A model generated the notes under the pieces. The model was not told the origin of the DNA. It saw nothing but the letters and a program-made list of their open reading frames with translations, and did no database searches. Below are positions 33,951 to 46,205 of a stretch of DNA of 64,000 bases, piece by piece; positions within the stretch are counted from its first letter, which is position 1, and every line of letters starts with the position of its first letter. This DNA comes from Augochlora pura (lineage: Eukaryota > Arthropoda > Insecta > Hymenoptera > Halictidae): contig NC_135774.1 of the NCBI RefSeq assembly GCF_028453695.1, positions 4,526,001 through 4,590,000 on the forward strand. Direction: 5' to 3'. A program made the position numbers and the translations under genes.

Positions 33951-36900
33951 GTATTCATGGGCGCTTGACGCGCCCTAGTATCTACAGCAAATACAATCGG
34001 ATACTTATGATCAGACACGCCAACCGATTGTCATTTAATAGCACATATATTCACCGAATTTTCAAATTTATCCAATTAGCATTCTATATTTTCGATTTAC
34101 CGTGTCATTTAGAATAACCCCTATTTGTACGATTACGAATAATTTGATCACCCAACACATTGTTTCTCTGTTCTGCTGCCAAATATACGCAACATCAAAA
34201 AGTGGACAATTGTTTGTAAAACAACGTTTGTCGTCCACTAAAATTAAGTTGGAACTTGAGATTCTTTTGTAATTCGATATCGATCGCAATGCACAGCGTA
34301 TTTTGTGATTTCACTCTTCTTCTTTGTGTTGAGTGGAATTTAATAATACGATAGCATCCATTGTATTGGATAATATTCTTCAATAGAAAAGCAAATAACG
34401 TCACCCGAGGACATGTAATTTCCTTTTAACCGTTGTTTGGTGAACATTGTGAAATATTGATTAATGGAGGAGTCAGCTTCGCGAAAAAGAATTATAACGA
34501 TCTCGCGTATAATTTAAATATTACGTCATCAATATTTAATTCTACTTCTGGCATCTTTAAAAATTACACTGCATGTAAATGGAAATGTTAATACGAAATG
34601 AAAATACTGAAATTTCTGTACGATCTACGTACTCTTTATATGTTGCGGAGTGGAAATGTGACACCAACAAAGTTATTCATATTTTAGAACGTCCCCCAAA
34701 CTTGCTTATTAATTCATTCATTTCAAGAATTGCTGAGACCTAGAAACGCTCCAGTCATGTGCATTTATCAACAGGAAAATGAAAAAATCATTACCAACAA
34801 GTCGATGAAGCCACGCTATTACTTGTTTCGTTATTTTCGAGAAACTTCCACTCGCAGCATATAAACGAGCTTTTTCTGATTAAAAGGATATTTAAACGAT
34901 GTCGACGAGTCTGAATTGCATTTCCAATAATGCGTGTTTCATTAATTGAATGAAGTTACAAGCACACTGTTTGAAAAATGGAATTTGTGTATGGAACGAC
35001 GGAATCGTTTTATATTATTAACTTTAATCAATCGTATGCTCATTCTCTGTTCAAACGTTTTCGAGCTCTATAATCGTGAAAATGTGAATTCTATGCTGAA
35101 CAACGTTTACAGTCGATTCAGTTAATCGTACACGTATCATTATAATATATGCAATTGTTGAGTTTGATACAATTTTTATTTTCTAATATTCCTGAATTTC
35201 ATTTTCCAATATTGTTATCTAAAAATTGATTGTAATTTTAAGACGATTATATTAACGAAATTATTATTTTTCTTGTCAATTTTGATAAAATTATGATATT
35301 ATAATAGCGAAACTTTGATATTTTGATTATTTCGCGTTTGATCCAGTTATTTTCCGTCAGAAATACATAAAATCCATAATCCAGAAATTATTATCGAATT
35401 TGGCTCATAGTTATTATAGAATAGAAATTTCGCATTTCACTTTCGCCATAAAAGTGTAAAAAAAATATTTGTATTATTTACTGAAGTAAATCATGATATA
35501 ACACATTAGTAACTGCATAATTTATATTCGCATTTTGAATAAAGAATTCAGAATTATGTATTCTCTAGTTATATGCTGGTAAGGCAAGCTAAAATTAATA
35601 CTAATTTATTACAAATTGTAAATGATGCTTTGCTAGAAAGATTAATAATTTACAAAATATATTAAACCGCTGTATTATTGTATATCCATTTCTATGGATG
35701 TCGTAATTTTCATTCAGAATCGAGCATTCACAAGCATTAGTTATCATTGATAAATTTATTGTTAAGATGAAAGCATAAATAAATCGCAAACGCAAAAACA
35801 TAAAACTCACAATACTAACAAACGAAACGGGCACATCAATATTCACAAAATTTGATATTATGATTACCTATTAATATTGTAACAACTGGCTGCTTTTATA
35901 AAGGAGCCTCTCCATCTTTTTGCGGAACAGTAGTTTCTGATTTAAAATAGATTTAAAATATTCAATTGTTTATAAAAGTATCTTGCATTCTCTTCATCTT
36001 TGTTATTTTCTCCACTATTTTAAATTTCCGCTCCGTAGTGTCTCAGTAAATGCATAAAATCTATATCTTAGTAGTAACAAATTTTAGCCATTTTCCTATC
36101 TCTGATGGGCGGGCATAAATGTATAAGTCAGATTTTCGCCGAGGTAATATGATTGATTGCTTGGAAAAGGAATTAGGAGCGTTTCGGAACAGAATACGAT
36201 GCATATTTCCTGTGCCTAATGAGACGAAACACATTACCAATTTTCATGATAAACATTGCGAACTAATAATTGCAATGTATTCTCTCTTGCTCCGCGATAT
36301 TTTACATTTTCAAAACGGTTAGTTATAAGTATATTTTAAATTAACCAAAAAAATAAAGATGTAGTCAATTGTAAAATGTCGAAAGACTCTATTTCGTCTG
36401 TTAATAATTTTAAACATGCATTTATATTTGTAAGTTGACTTTTTAATTCATCTAGCGCAGCCTTTTTACCTTCAGTACCTTCAACAAACTTGAAAATTAA
36501 TTTCTATTTTTGTTAATCTTATAAAAGGGTTAAGAAAGCAATTACTACTACAAATCTTTTCTACCATTACATTATTCAACAAATTATCTTGATTGTGTGT
36601 GTGTGTTGCGGACACTGGTCGCCCAGTTAACACATTTGAGGATTTAATCAAGGAAATTGGTGTTTGCAGCCTGAATCCGGTATTTCAATCGAGCAAAATT
36701 AATTAATATTGTTCATTTAAAATTCGAACATACATCATGTTAAGGTTCTTAGAAATTCGGGGCAATGTAATACAATTTAAGGCAATGGATCAAAAGAATC
36801 GAGTTAGTAAACTGATTAGAGAGAAATAAAAATTTCTATTCAGCTCGATTATATCTGATGCGAACAACTTTTACGTCACATAAACATCCGTAGTCTATAT

Positions 36901-36999
36901 ACAACATTGAAAATTATTACCGAATCAAATTGACTAAAACAAAAGCAGCGCATAGCTGGCTGGGCAATTCGTAAAAATCCAGCGTGTTCCAACACTAGC
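33951..36999. other. AT-rich, no gene seen
   Basis: No supported coding frame. Three reverse-oriented motif copies lie at about 35361-35390, 36046-36080 and 36878-36910, and a short GT run at about 36596. Confidence 0.6.
36878..36910 (-). repeat. Dispersed motif copy (reverse)
   Basis: CATAAACATCCGTAGTCTAT. It is followed by AAATTATTACCGAATCAAAT, which is also seen in similar form after the copy at 35361, so the conserved unit may be longer than the motif itself. Confidence 0.55.
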
Positions 37000-38035
37000 A
37001 ACGGGAATTATCGCACGCTGCGCTGTACCGAGCCGTTCGGAATGAATCGTTTGGCGTTTTATTTACATCTCGATGGGAGCTGGCTCGTAAAATCTACGTG
37101 TTCGTCGCGATGGAACCATAAACAAAAGACGGTCGGTTCGTGCGACGTCACGATTCGATCGCCCGGGTTACCAGCAGCGGCAGCTGCGTCGGCGGCGGCG
37201 TCGGCAGCAGCAGCAGTGATAGCTCCGCCGTAGCTAGTGCGAGGAGTCAAAGGCATCCCCGATGAAAATCATCAGAGCCTGTAAATAATGTTCGACCGCA
37301 ACGATTCCCGGTTCCGGTGGCTCCGGGAGCCATCGGTTGGAGGACGATGGAACGCGCGCGACCTGGGCCTCCCTTTCCTCGTGTCTGTTGATCGGGCGTC
37401 GTTCGAGCCGCCGCCTCTCGGGGCCGACGCATGCTCAAAACCCTTGTTTATATCGTCCCGCGAGAGAAACAGGCACCTGGGTCGTCGGGGGCGAAGATAG
37501 AGACTGCGAAACACGGCGGGAGGACGGGGGGCTGAGAGGCGGGCGGGAACGAGGCGAAACGTGGAATAACAAAGAGTGACGGAGTGGAAGATAGGCCATA
37601 GAAGGAAGAGCAAGCTAAAAGTATGAAAGATGAGGATACGGAACGATAACAGAGATAGAGGAACACGGATAACGATGAAGTGACAAAGACGAAGGGCCCG
37701 GCGCGGAGCGGTTCGGAGCGGAGCAGAACGGCATGGTGCGGCGCGCACGGCGTGGCATGGGAGGGGAATGAAAATTCTACGTGGGAAAATAGTAGACCAG
37801 GGAGAAAAGAGACGAAGTGATCCCCTGGTGGGGAATGGGAATGGATGCTAAATATAGACAGGGTTGCCAGGTTGCAGAAACAGCCGCCGCCCCTTTGAGT
37901 ACTGGGTCGGGTTGGTTCAGCCCGGAGGGGTAACGTGGAGAATGGTGGGTCGTCGAGGATGGTGGAGGGTGCAGAAGGGCAGCAAGGTCGCGTCATTGAT
38001 CGAGGGTGGAAGGGGTGGCTGTATGACGCTCCTAG

Positions 38036-38043
38036 TGACGTCA
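38036..38043. promoter_or_regulatory. Perfect CRE palindrome TGACGTCA
   Basis: The full 8-bp CREB/ATF consensus lies at the switch point between the purine-rich and pyrimidine-rich halves of the island. Binding is inferred from the motif only. Confidence 0.45.
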
Positions 38044-38364
38044 TAGCTCGCTACAACCCCCTCGAACTACCCGCAGGCGCCCTCTCTTTCAGCACCTCGG
38101 CAAGGCCCGTTTGTTGCCTCGCCCTGATACACCTTATTCCCCACTACCCAGCCTCCATTCCGCTTCCACCTCCAGCACCTCGTCCTCCCCCTGCCACCAC
38201 CTCTGCCAACGTCACCGTACCCCGGCCCCTCCACTTACCCTCCTCTACCACCATCTTCGCTTTGCTTCGCTTTGACTCGCGCTTTTTTTGGCACGCTTTA
38301 CTTAGCGCTACGCCGCGGTTCGACGCGTTGCTCTCTTATCTCTCCGCCCTTACTAGATTTGCTT

Positions 38365-38382
38365 CCCCCCCCCCCCCCCCCC
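38365..38382 (+). repeat. Poly(C) tract, 18 bp
   Basis: Uninterrupted run of 18 C. Length is likely variable and error-prone in sequencing. Confidence 0.95.
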
Positions 38383-38860
38383 GGAGTCAGAGCGCAGAAG
38401 GTGAGGATAATTCCGTCCGAATATGGAGCATCTCGGACGGAGCGCGGCTTCCGAGGGTGTCACGGAAATGACACCGCACCGGCTGCCCCGAAATCGATTA
38501 ATCTCCATTACAAACTGTTCCAACTGCGATTCACGGTCTACCCGTCGATTCTAATTACTCGTCGTTAGTTCCATCACGCCCGATGCCTCCCGTTGCCTCC
38601 CGTTGCCACCCGAATGCCTCCCGATACCTCCCAGTTGCCGGGCGGACAGTATCCGGAACGTCGCTCTCGCGTTTCTTCTTCGTCGCCGACGCCGCGATAC
38701 CGAATGGTAACCGTGACCGTCAATCCAGTCGAATCAATTTGCTGCGCGGAGACTACGCCGAAGATATTTTTGGTCTGCGGTGAACCTTTCGCTACAATAG
38801 GTCGTTTCAGCCACCGCGTACGCTCAATCTAGGACGGTAGTCACCTGCACAAATTTTGTC

Positions 38861-40179
38861 TAACAAGAATTTCGATTTTCATTGGTCTCGCGCTACCATG
38901 CTCTTATCGCGCTGCTTAGCGGCCATTTTTCTCGAGCTTTAAAAGTATTCACGCATCTCAGAATTTATCTCGTCGAATTGGTCGACGACTACAACAATTT
39001 CAATCGTCGATCAAGAAATCACGCTGGAAATTTGAATTATTTCTAGGAGTCGAAGTTAGCTGTTCTTTAAGACTATACTCGACATAGCGCAAAACGTTGA
39101 CATTTTTTCGTGACGAGGCATTTATTCTTCGCCACTCTTACTATAAAGTATGCTTGGATCGAGAAACTTATTTAATCATATTCTACTCTTTATAACTGCA
39201 ACAACGTTAAAACTGTATTAATGTAGTACGACCAGAGTGCAGGTTTTATGAATCTATATAAAATTAAAACTCCGGTTAATGCTATTAAAGAATGATAAAA
39301 TTTCCTGAATTAATCCTGTTCTTATAGCAGGTCATCTTCTCTGTGCAGAGAGATCCATAGTTTCTTATCATAGTAAACGATACCCAAGAGTTAGTATACG
39401 ATGATCATAATTTGTTACAGGAGTAAATGCAGAAATAAAATCTTAATAATCAACCGCGCGTGTTTGTGTAAGTATATATTTGTATGGACCAATTTAGTTA
39501 TTAGTTTTAAAAAAGAGTATCCAATAGTATTTATCACGATACATGTATTTATTTATTTATACAAGTATTTATTCTCTACTACGGTCAATAGAGTTTGGTT
39601 TTCGGAAGAAAAAGTACAAGGTACATTTGTTTACTAGTACAATAATTATAATAGTTCTTCATTCATTTCTAGAATTCCACCGTATTTCAGTACCTGTTTC
39701 GTTATTAGAAAATGAATTTAAATTTCTTATTATTTGTATAATAAATAGTTTCTGTACGATACGATTTTCACATCCCAGCCATTTGTTAACTTAGTACTTA
39801 TTTAAATATTTAGATTCTGATTTTATGCGGTTAACGTGAAATTTGTATTTCTTTACTTTCGTCTTCCGATTTATGGAAATGTTAAATAATAGTTACGAGA
39901 AACATCTCTTAGTGATAATCTCGCTGTAGATTTTAATGTAGAATAAAAATCGCATGTATTACTTGTAAGCTAGAAGAGTCGGACACAGATTTATTTATTT
40001 TTGAACAATTTCAATCAGGTGAGAAGAAAACAATGATGTTTTCAAGTTCTTTAAATATTTTTCCGCTTTGCATTTAATCTACTCACTGTTATCGCGAATT
40101 CATGAAATCTCATAGTCAGGTGATACAATTATCCAAGCGAAATCCTATTTAAATTATACGTTTAATTTATTCACTGATC
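38861..40179. other. AT-rich, no gene seen
   Basis: Motif copies at about 39229-39255, 39810-39832, 39920-39940 and 40098-40125. No coding frame is supported. Confidence 0.55.
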
Positions 40180-41080
40180 ATGATAGTCGGATGCTGGACT
40201 GCGGAGCTACCAATCCGAGCCCGTAACAATCAGAATGCGAGGTATCACGATGCCTCTGTTTCAGAAAACAGTATATAGAACCATGAAGCCGCAGCAGTGC
40301 GTCGCAGTCCCTCAATTTCGAATTCGTTAAAGCTACTTCATCAGCCGGTGAAAGTGTCGAGCGGTTCGAGGTGATAACCGCAGAAGCTCTTCCGAACAAA
40401 TGCGCAGGAGCAAATAGCGTTCCGAACGGCAGCGTGGCGTGTACATTTTTCGTTTGACCGCTGCTGCGGTGGTAGCGTCGGGAAAGACAGAGAAAGAGAG
40501 AGGAGGACCAAGGATGAGGGAGAAAGAGGAAAAACGGGAGACAGACAGAAAGAGAGAAAGGGAGATTGTGAGAGAAAAAGCCGGAATCTCAGGCGAATCA
40601 TACATTCTCCTTGAAAAAAATTCTTCTCCGGTTGATGAAGCAGCGCGGACGAGGATAATAAAAACCCATACCGGGGAAATAATAAAACGCAGAGACACGA
40701 AGAGTCACAGACGAATTCCCGACACGGGCACTCTCGGGCCGAGGGTGTGCCGGGGGTGGTCGACGGAATAAAAAGTACCGAGAGCGTGTTAGCCGTGATC
40801 CGACAAGCCGTGCGTGTTCCGCTGCCGCTTTTCGGTCGGCAGTTTGGATCCCAGCAGACCCGCGCCAGCTCTCTCCCGTTCCTAGGCATGACGGGTATAA
40901 ATTATGCCGCTGGCCTATTTACATGGCTGCCATCCTGGCCAACTCGACCCGGTCGCTCTTCATGGCAGAGATCCCTACTTACGTACGTACGTACGATTCT
41001 CCGCATTCGGCTCATTCGATTGTGAAAGGGTTGCGGGTGGGAAGTGGAACGTGGACTGGAGAACACACCAGAATGAATGT
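40180..41080. other. GC-richer island with a purine tract
   Basis: Higher GC than the flanks. It includes a 100-bp GA-rich tract (about 40475-40575) with many GAGAG words and a short ACGT run at 40983-40993. The overlapping frames on both strands (for example 40341-40889 minus) are compositionally driven and not called. Confidence 0.4.
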
Positions 41081-41788
41081 ATTTAACCAGGGATGTTGCT
41101 CCATTCATGATTAATATAAGAATCTTTCTTATATTAATAACAATAATTCTTATTAATATGAGAATATTAGTATAATACAAGAATATTCTTAATATAAGAA
41201 TATAAGGATCTTTATTCGCATAAAGATTACGGAAAAATGTTATGTACATTAAGTTTATAGGTCTGCATGGTCATATCAAAGTAGGGTAGAGGTACCGTAT
41301 ATAGGACCGCTCTTTTTAGATCATAATCGTCAATTAGAAACGCTCTTATTAAAAGTAGATACGCGTTTTAAAAGTAAAGTATGTATTCTTTTACGAGGTA
41401 CTGGAAAATACAGGAAAATATTTCGCTTCTTCGTAATAAAATGAAAACTAAAAGTATTTAAATACACAGATTTGAATAATGATATTTATAATTAATATTT
41501 GCATTGCCTCCTGTCGCACGATAGACATATGAAATTTATTTCTCCGGTATCGTAATCTTCGTGGGCTTATCAGTAACACTTTCTCCGCTAAACCGATTCT
41601 TAACCATGTTTGTCTAAAGAATAAAGCCCTGTGTAAAACAATCATTTTGCGTTCTAGTTTTCTTCAAAATCACTTTCATCATCTAGAATAACTTCTGTAT
41701 TTCTTGATTCAGCATTATAATAAGGACTGCTAAAGATCCCATATTTGGAAACAATAACGTGCTAAATATTAATGAATCCTTAATGATA
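41081..41788. other. AT-rich, no gene seen
   Basis: Contains a local run of TAAGAATAT/TATTAATAA words around 41115-41210. Confidence 0.55.
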
Positions 41789-42155
41789 TACAGAGTGTCC
41801 CAAAAGTCTCCCCAATCGAAAAATGAGGGGTTTCTGAAGACATTTGAAGTAATTTTTTCCTTTACAAACATTTTCTACAAGGCATCGTTAACGAATTATT
41901 CATGAAAAACACTGACCAATGAGAAGCGAGCTCTATTGGCGTGAGGCCGTTGAGCCAATGAGCGGCACTAGGATTCAACTGCTCGTTGGCTCAGCTGCCT
42001 AGCGCCAGCTGATTTTTCTTCTTATTGACCAATTTTTTTCGTTAATATTCGCTAACGATACCCTGGAGAAAATTTTTGTAAAGGAAAAAGTTACTTGCAA
42101 TTATCTTAGGTTTTCCTCTATTTTCGAATTGTTAGACATTTTTGGAACACCCTAT
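41789..42155. mobile_element. MITE of the CAGGGTGT family
   Basis: Left end TACAGAGTGTCCCAAAAGTC; right end, reverse-complemented, TATAGGGTGTTCCAAAAATG. Subterminal AAGTAATTTTTTCCTTTAC and its inverse GTAAAGGAAAAAGTTACTTG give about 80 bp of imperfect inverted arms. It shares the internal ACTGACCAATGA segment with 21775-22120. Confidence 0.75.
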
Positions 42156-42420
42156 ATGACTACTATATCTCAAAGTTCAATATATGGATTATATTCTACA
42201 AAATTATATTCTCAAAACTCTATTAATGATTCTTTTTATACAAACCTTTGTTTTACAATGAATTATAGTAATTCTCTTTGTTTAAATGGATTGTAATATT
42301 TTTCTGTTATAATGAATTTCCAATGCTATAAATATCATACCTGAAATCACTTCAGGTTTCGAATTGTTTAATATGATACGCTAGATAGTCCAATGGTATT
42401 TTACATTATATTCAATACTT

Positions 42421-42536
42421 AGTAGATTAAATAATTAGTAGACGTTAGTAGATAGATTAAATAATTAATAGACGTTAGTAGATAGATTAAATAATTAGTA
42501 GACGTTAGTAGATAGATTAAATAATTAGTAGATATT
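42421..42536 (+). repeat. Four-copy 30-bp tandem repeat
   Basis: Unit AGTAGATAGATTAAATAATT plus AGTAGACGTT, 30 bp. The first copy lacks 4 bp, the next two are near identical and the last ends in a variant. It is a young minisatellite by its low divergence. Confidence 0.9.
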
Positions 42537-43504
42537 CACTTCCAAGTATCGCATGATTCTCACGCTGAAGAATTTATCATAAAAGCGACTAAAAGTTTAA
42601 ATTATTTCATCATAATCTTCAAGTTTCTTGTGGAAAAGTGATTTAACGCAGAGAAGCATTTAAATTAGATCACAAGAAAATTATATGCACAATTAAAATT
42701 TGTGTTCTAATGTTACCATTTGTTATCAGAGGCTTGGAAAACATAAACGAAAGTTAAAATTATCATTTTACATCTGAAATTGTAATTAACCTAGGAACCT
42801 ACATTAGAACGATATACGAGAAACCTCGCGTCGCTTCTTTCCATTTAAATTTTGCTACACTATAATGCAGGTAACAAACAATTCATTAAAAAAATTTTTT
42901 ACTGCATTCTAGATATGAATACTTCATAACGAATAAATTTTAAATTTAATTTAGCTTAATTAAGGTTATGCATATGAAGCTATTCTTTTCCTGCGCACAA
43001 ATAATTTAATCTGCCGCCAAGAAAATGTTTGGTAACAGAGAAAAATGACTACAAAAATGCTTACTATTGAATTTTAAATCATGTGCACTGTTGTAATGCG
43101 TGAGTAATAACAGTAGAATATTTCGAGACGCTAGAATATTTTAATGCATTTCGATTTCATTATTATATTTCTATAATGAATAATTAATGTGTTCATAAAT
43201 TGTGTTTATATAGTCACCAAAATATACTGGGTGTTTTCATTGCATTTCATTCTTCATAAATAAAATTTCATTTGACTTACAGATTTTACATGCAGTTTTC
43301 TAGAAACGTTACACATACGTCTCGTGTATCAGTTAGCAGGTATCATTGTTTTTTAGGGGCATGCAAGTGAAAGAGTGCAGACGAGTGCAAAGTGTACTTA
43401 AAATTAAATAATGTTCAGTGTGTAACAAAAAAATTACGCAACTTCGACCTGGAAAATTGTGTTCTCGTGAAATAATGAACTAGGATCGTTGCGAAAAGTT
43501 AGAA
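42537..43504. other. AT-rich, no gene seen
   Basis: One motif copy at about 43274-43294 (CTTACAGATTTTACATGCAG). Nothing else stands out. Confidence 0.55.
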
Positions 43505-43666
43505 ATGGTATTCGGAAAATGGAGAAGTCAGGCCAGAAAACGATGTCGAGTTTTTCAAGAGGGAGTACATAAATTTGATGTAACTGCGATGGCAGAGCTA
43601 TTTGACAGTGAAACGACATTGGAGAAGTTAATGAAAAACGAAACTGCTCGCTTGTCACGCATCTAG
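43505..43666 (+). other. Unassigned 53-codon open frame
   Basis: A short protein-like frame, MVFGKWRSQARKRCRVFQEG, then VHKFDVTAMAELFDSETTLE and KLMKNETARLSRI, ending TAG. An in-frame TAG lies a few codons upstream. GC content is slightly raised against its surroundings. No splice sites or homology are recognised. It could be a decayed transposon piece, a small orphan frame or chance. Confidence 0.2.
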
Positions 43667-44175
43667 TTTACACGAAAATTTTGTATTGTCTTAATAGATT
43701 GATTGAGAAGTGTATTCGGAGGAAAAACAATAAATAACATTTCAATTAATAATTATCGACAATTACGGATGATGATAGAGCTCGCGAATGAAAGTTAAGT
43801 AAACCAGTTAGAACAGTTTTCCGAAAGGGAATGAATGAAGTGGGAATCCAATTATCCAAGTTTTCTGACGCGCACCACACTCATTTCCATAAATCCATAT
43901 TTCTACATTAAAATTCATTACTAAAAGTTGCAGAAATTAGTAAAAAAAAACTTGCAGCCAATATTCCAGCATGGCAAGTGACTCAACTACGTACAATATT
44001 CTGCGTTTATATTAATGAGTGCTTCACTGTGCGGTTTTTCATCTTTGAATAACTGAAAACGCTAGATCAAAATTTCGATTAAAAAATTGGTAATAAAAAT
44101 TGTCATCTATTATACACAGTATACTTTTAATCCACGTGCTGTTTAAATCGATTGAAGTGTTACAAATAATATAAC
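43667..44175. other. AT-rich, no gene seen
   Basis: No supported feature. Confidence 0.55.
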
Positions 44176-44490
44176 AGAGCATGTTCGATCTTTTAATACT
44201 GCGTGACACAGCATTTTGCATACTATTGCCAAATATCTGTAATAAGCCTGCAATCGAAATTTATATTTGAAAAATAATAAAAAGTATACAATAGTGCCTA
44301 TTCGATTTTTGATGTTCGCGTAACACATCATTTATTATATTTATAGCATCATCGAATAGTTCTAATAAAGATGTTATTAAAAATTCTTTGATAGAGTATT
44401 ATAAATTATATGGTAGTGCATATTCGATTTTCGAGTATCATATGACGCTACATTTCACATATTTATAGCATTGTCGAACTGTTTCCTCGG
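44176..44490 (+). repeat. Three diverged tandem copies of a ~120-bp unit
   Basis: Anchor words recur in order: GTTCGATCTTTTAATAC at 44182, ATTCGATTTTTGATG at 44300 and ATTCGATTTTCGAGT at 44422 (spacings 118 and 122). Each is followed by a TGACACAGCATTT-, TAACACATCATTT- or TGACGCTACATTT-like block and then TATTTATAGCATC or a similar word in the second and third. Identity is moderate, so it is an old tandem triplication. Confidence 0.6.
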
Positions 44491-45077
44491 GAAGTTACCG
44501 AGTCTCGTAAAAATTTCAAATATACGTATGCGTTCATGTACAATTCCATTTAGGATTCTTAAGATCCACTCCCGCCTGTGCTCCTAGAAAGAGTGAAAAA
44601 TTCTCTTTTCTAAATGGAACAAAAGACCTTCCATACAATAAGCTTTTAAAAGGGATCGTGATGATATCACAAGTGTATACATTGAAAATTTCTTGCAGGC
44701 GAATTTCTATAGAATGTATTTATCATTTACGACCATGGCATAAAAATGGCGCACAATGCGGTTATATTATAATGTGACATAAACAGTGTTGAATAAAACG
44801 GGAGCTATCAATGACACCGGGCCATAAGCCGCAACACCGATTAATAAATTGATTAGCCCTTCTAACGGAGTAAACGCTGCGAACAACGTTATTGAAGACA
44901 GTAAATCGACAGTGATATTCAAATACAAAACCAATTAGTAAATTGTAATCACGATGCAGGCAGAAACATGAAATAACTTTTCTCTGGAAGTATAAATCAA
45001 TTATACGACGCGTACACACATTTGGACAGTAAATTTTTCAATGGAAAAATAACAAACCTAACTCTACAAAATTTATT
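44491..45077. other. No gene seen
   Basis: AT-rich. No supported feature. Confidence 0.55.
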
Positions 45078-45082
45078 GTCAT

Positions 45083-45782
45083 TGTTACGTCCAATGTTAC
45101 TAATTCATTGTTACTAATCCAATGTACGTTATAAAGTACAGTTCGGGAATATCTAGTCGGGTTTTATGGCGGCGGGCCATGTGTTTGGGACCTCTGAAAC
45201 TGGCTACGGCGTGGGCCTGTCACCCGTACTTTCGAATCCAACCTACCAACCGTCCCAAGGCACATGGTACGCCACCGGTCGCGGAAGACGGCACGTTTGG
45301 GACGCGGGGCAATTAAGAATATTGCACCCAGGTGTTGGCGACTTGTCGATGACCGCGCACGGCCCGAGACCCCCTGGAAGAATTTGCGGTGTCAACTCCT
45401 CGGTCTCCAAACGTCGTTCCTTGCGATTCCGCGTCACTGCCATGGGTCCATCGCGATTGGACAGCCCTTTGCAATACCCACCCTTGAGTCGAAGGGGTAG
45501 GGAGGACCGAGGTGACGTCGAGGGTGATTTTCGGTCCTCCCAGCAGAATAGTATTGGAAATAGAAATAGAATAGAAATAGAAAAACCTACATCTTCCCAC
45601 TATCTGCATCAAGCTCCGAAACACACGCGCCCACTATCAACTTTGTATTCGTGCGGAAAAACCATCGGTGAAATAAATAAGTTCAATCTCCGAACAAGTG
45701 TTGGTCGATTCTCCGATTTCGAACAAGAACCCGCATCTCTTTTTTTTGGGAAACTCTCCCGTTGTGTCGTGCCGACATAACA
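45083..45782 (+). mobile_element. Solo LTR, 700 bp, with intact 5-bp target duplication
   Basis: Runs from TGTTACGTCC to GCCGACATAACA, with TGTTA/TAACA inverted tips, and is bordered on both sides by GTCAT (45078-45082 and 45783-45787). An AATAAATAAGTTC poly(A)-type signal near 45671 followed by a T/G-rich stretch fits an R/U5 layout. No internal retrotransposon sequence is present, so the element was reduced to one LTR by recombination. The longest plus-strand frame of this part of the window (204 codons, 45166-45780) lies entirely inside it and is therefore not a host gene. Confidence 0.82.
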
Positions 45783-45787
45783 GTCAT

Positions 45788-46205
45788 CTATGGAATTATT
45801 AAATACAAAATATAATATATAAGTTTATAAATTAAATTGTCTCGTCAAGAATAATATTGCCGTGTCACGTGGATAGACACGCCAATAAAAAAAATAGTAT
45901 GTATATTGCTTCAATGTTTTTATACAAAACAGTTTACAATATGCAGTGTCCGAAAGGGAACTTTACAAGCGTTTATACTCACGAACGAGATTGGACGCGT
46001 TTGTTACAAAAATTCCCGCAATCGCATTACTTTCTGTTGCGACTTAGACACACGATTTTCGTGTAGCAGCTTTCAATGGAAAACTCGTGGAAAAAACGTA
46101 AGTTCCTCTCATTTCTCTCTTATAATTGTCACGTTCCTCCGATGAAAATCTGTTTCACAAAGAAACGGGTCCGCCTGGGAATACGAAGCACGGGAGAATC
46201 GTGGA
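45788..46205. other. No gene seen
   Basis: AT-rich flank of the LTR. Chance frames only. Confidence 0.55.

Larger units (their letters stand above)
37000..38860. other. CpG-rich island with opposite purine/pyrimidine skews
   Basis: Strongly GC-rich compared with its neighbours. From about 37490 to 37830 the + strand is purine-rich, and from 38050 to 38390 it is pyrimidine-rich. Long frames exist on both strands (for example 37448-38044 minus, 37935-38471 plus), but they are low-complexity Pro/Ser/Arg frames of the kind GC-rich DNA gives for free. An alanine-type GCN run is at 37168-37220. It is most likely a promoter or regulatory island or an untranslated first exon. Confidence 0.45.

Noticed and set aside
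37272..38471. Long Pro/Ser/Arg-rich frames on both strands
   Set aside because: Low-complexity frames in a CpG island with strong strand skew. Several overlap one another, and none has conserved features.
42421..42536. CRISPR-like array
   Set aside because: The repeats are directly tandem without spacers, AT-rich, and in an insect nuclear context. It is a minisatellite.
45166..45780. 204-codon plus-strand frame as a novel gene
   Set aside because: It lies wholly inside a 700-bp solo LTR with a 5-bp target duplication and shows no recognisable domain.
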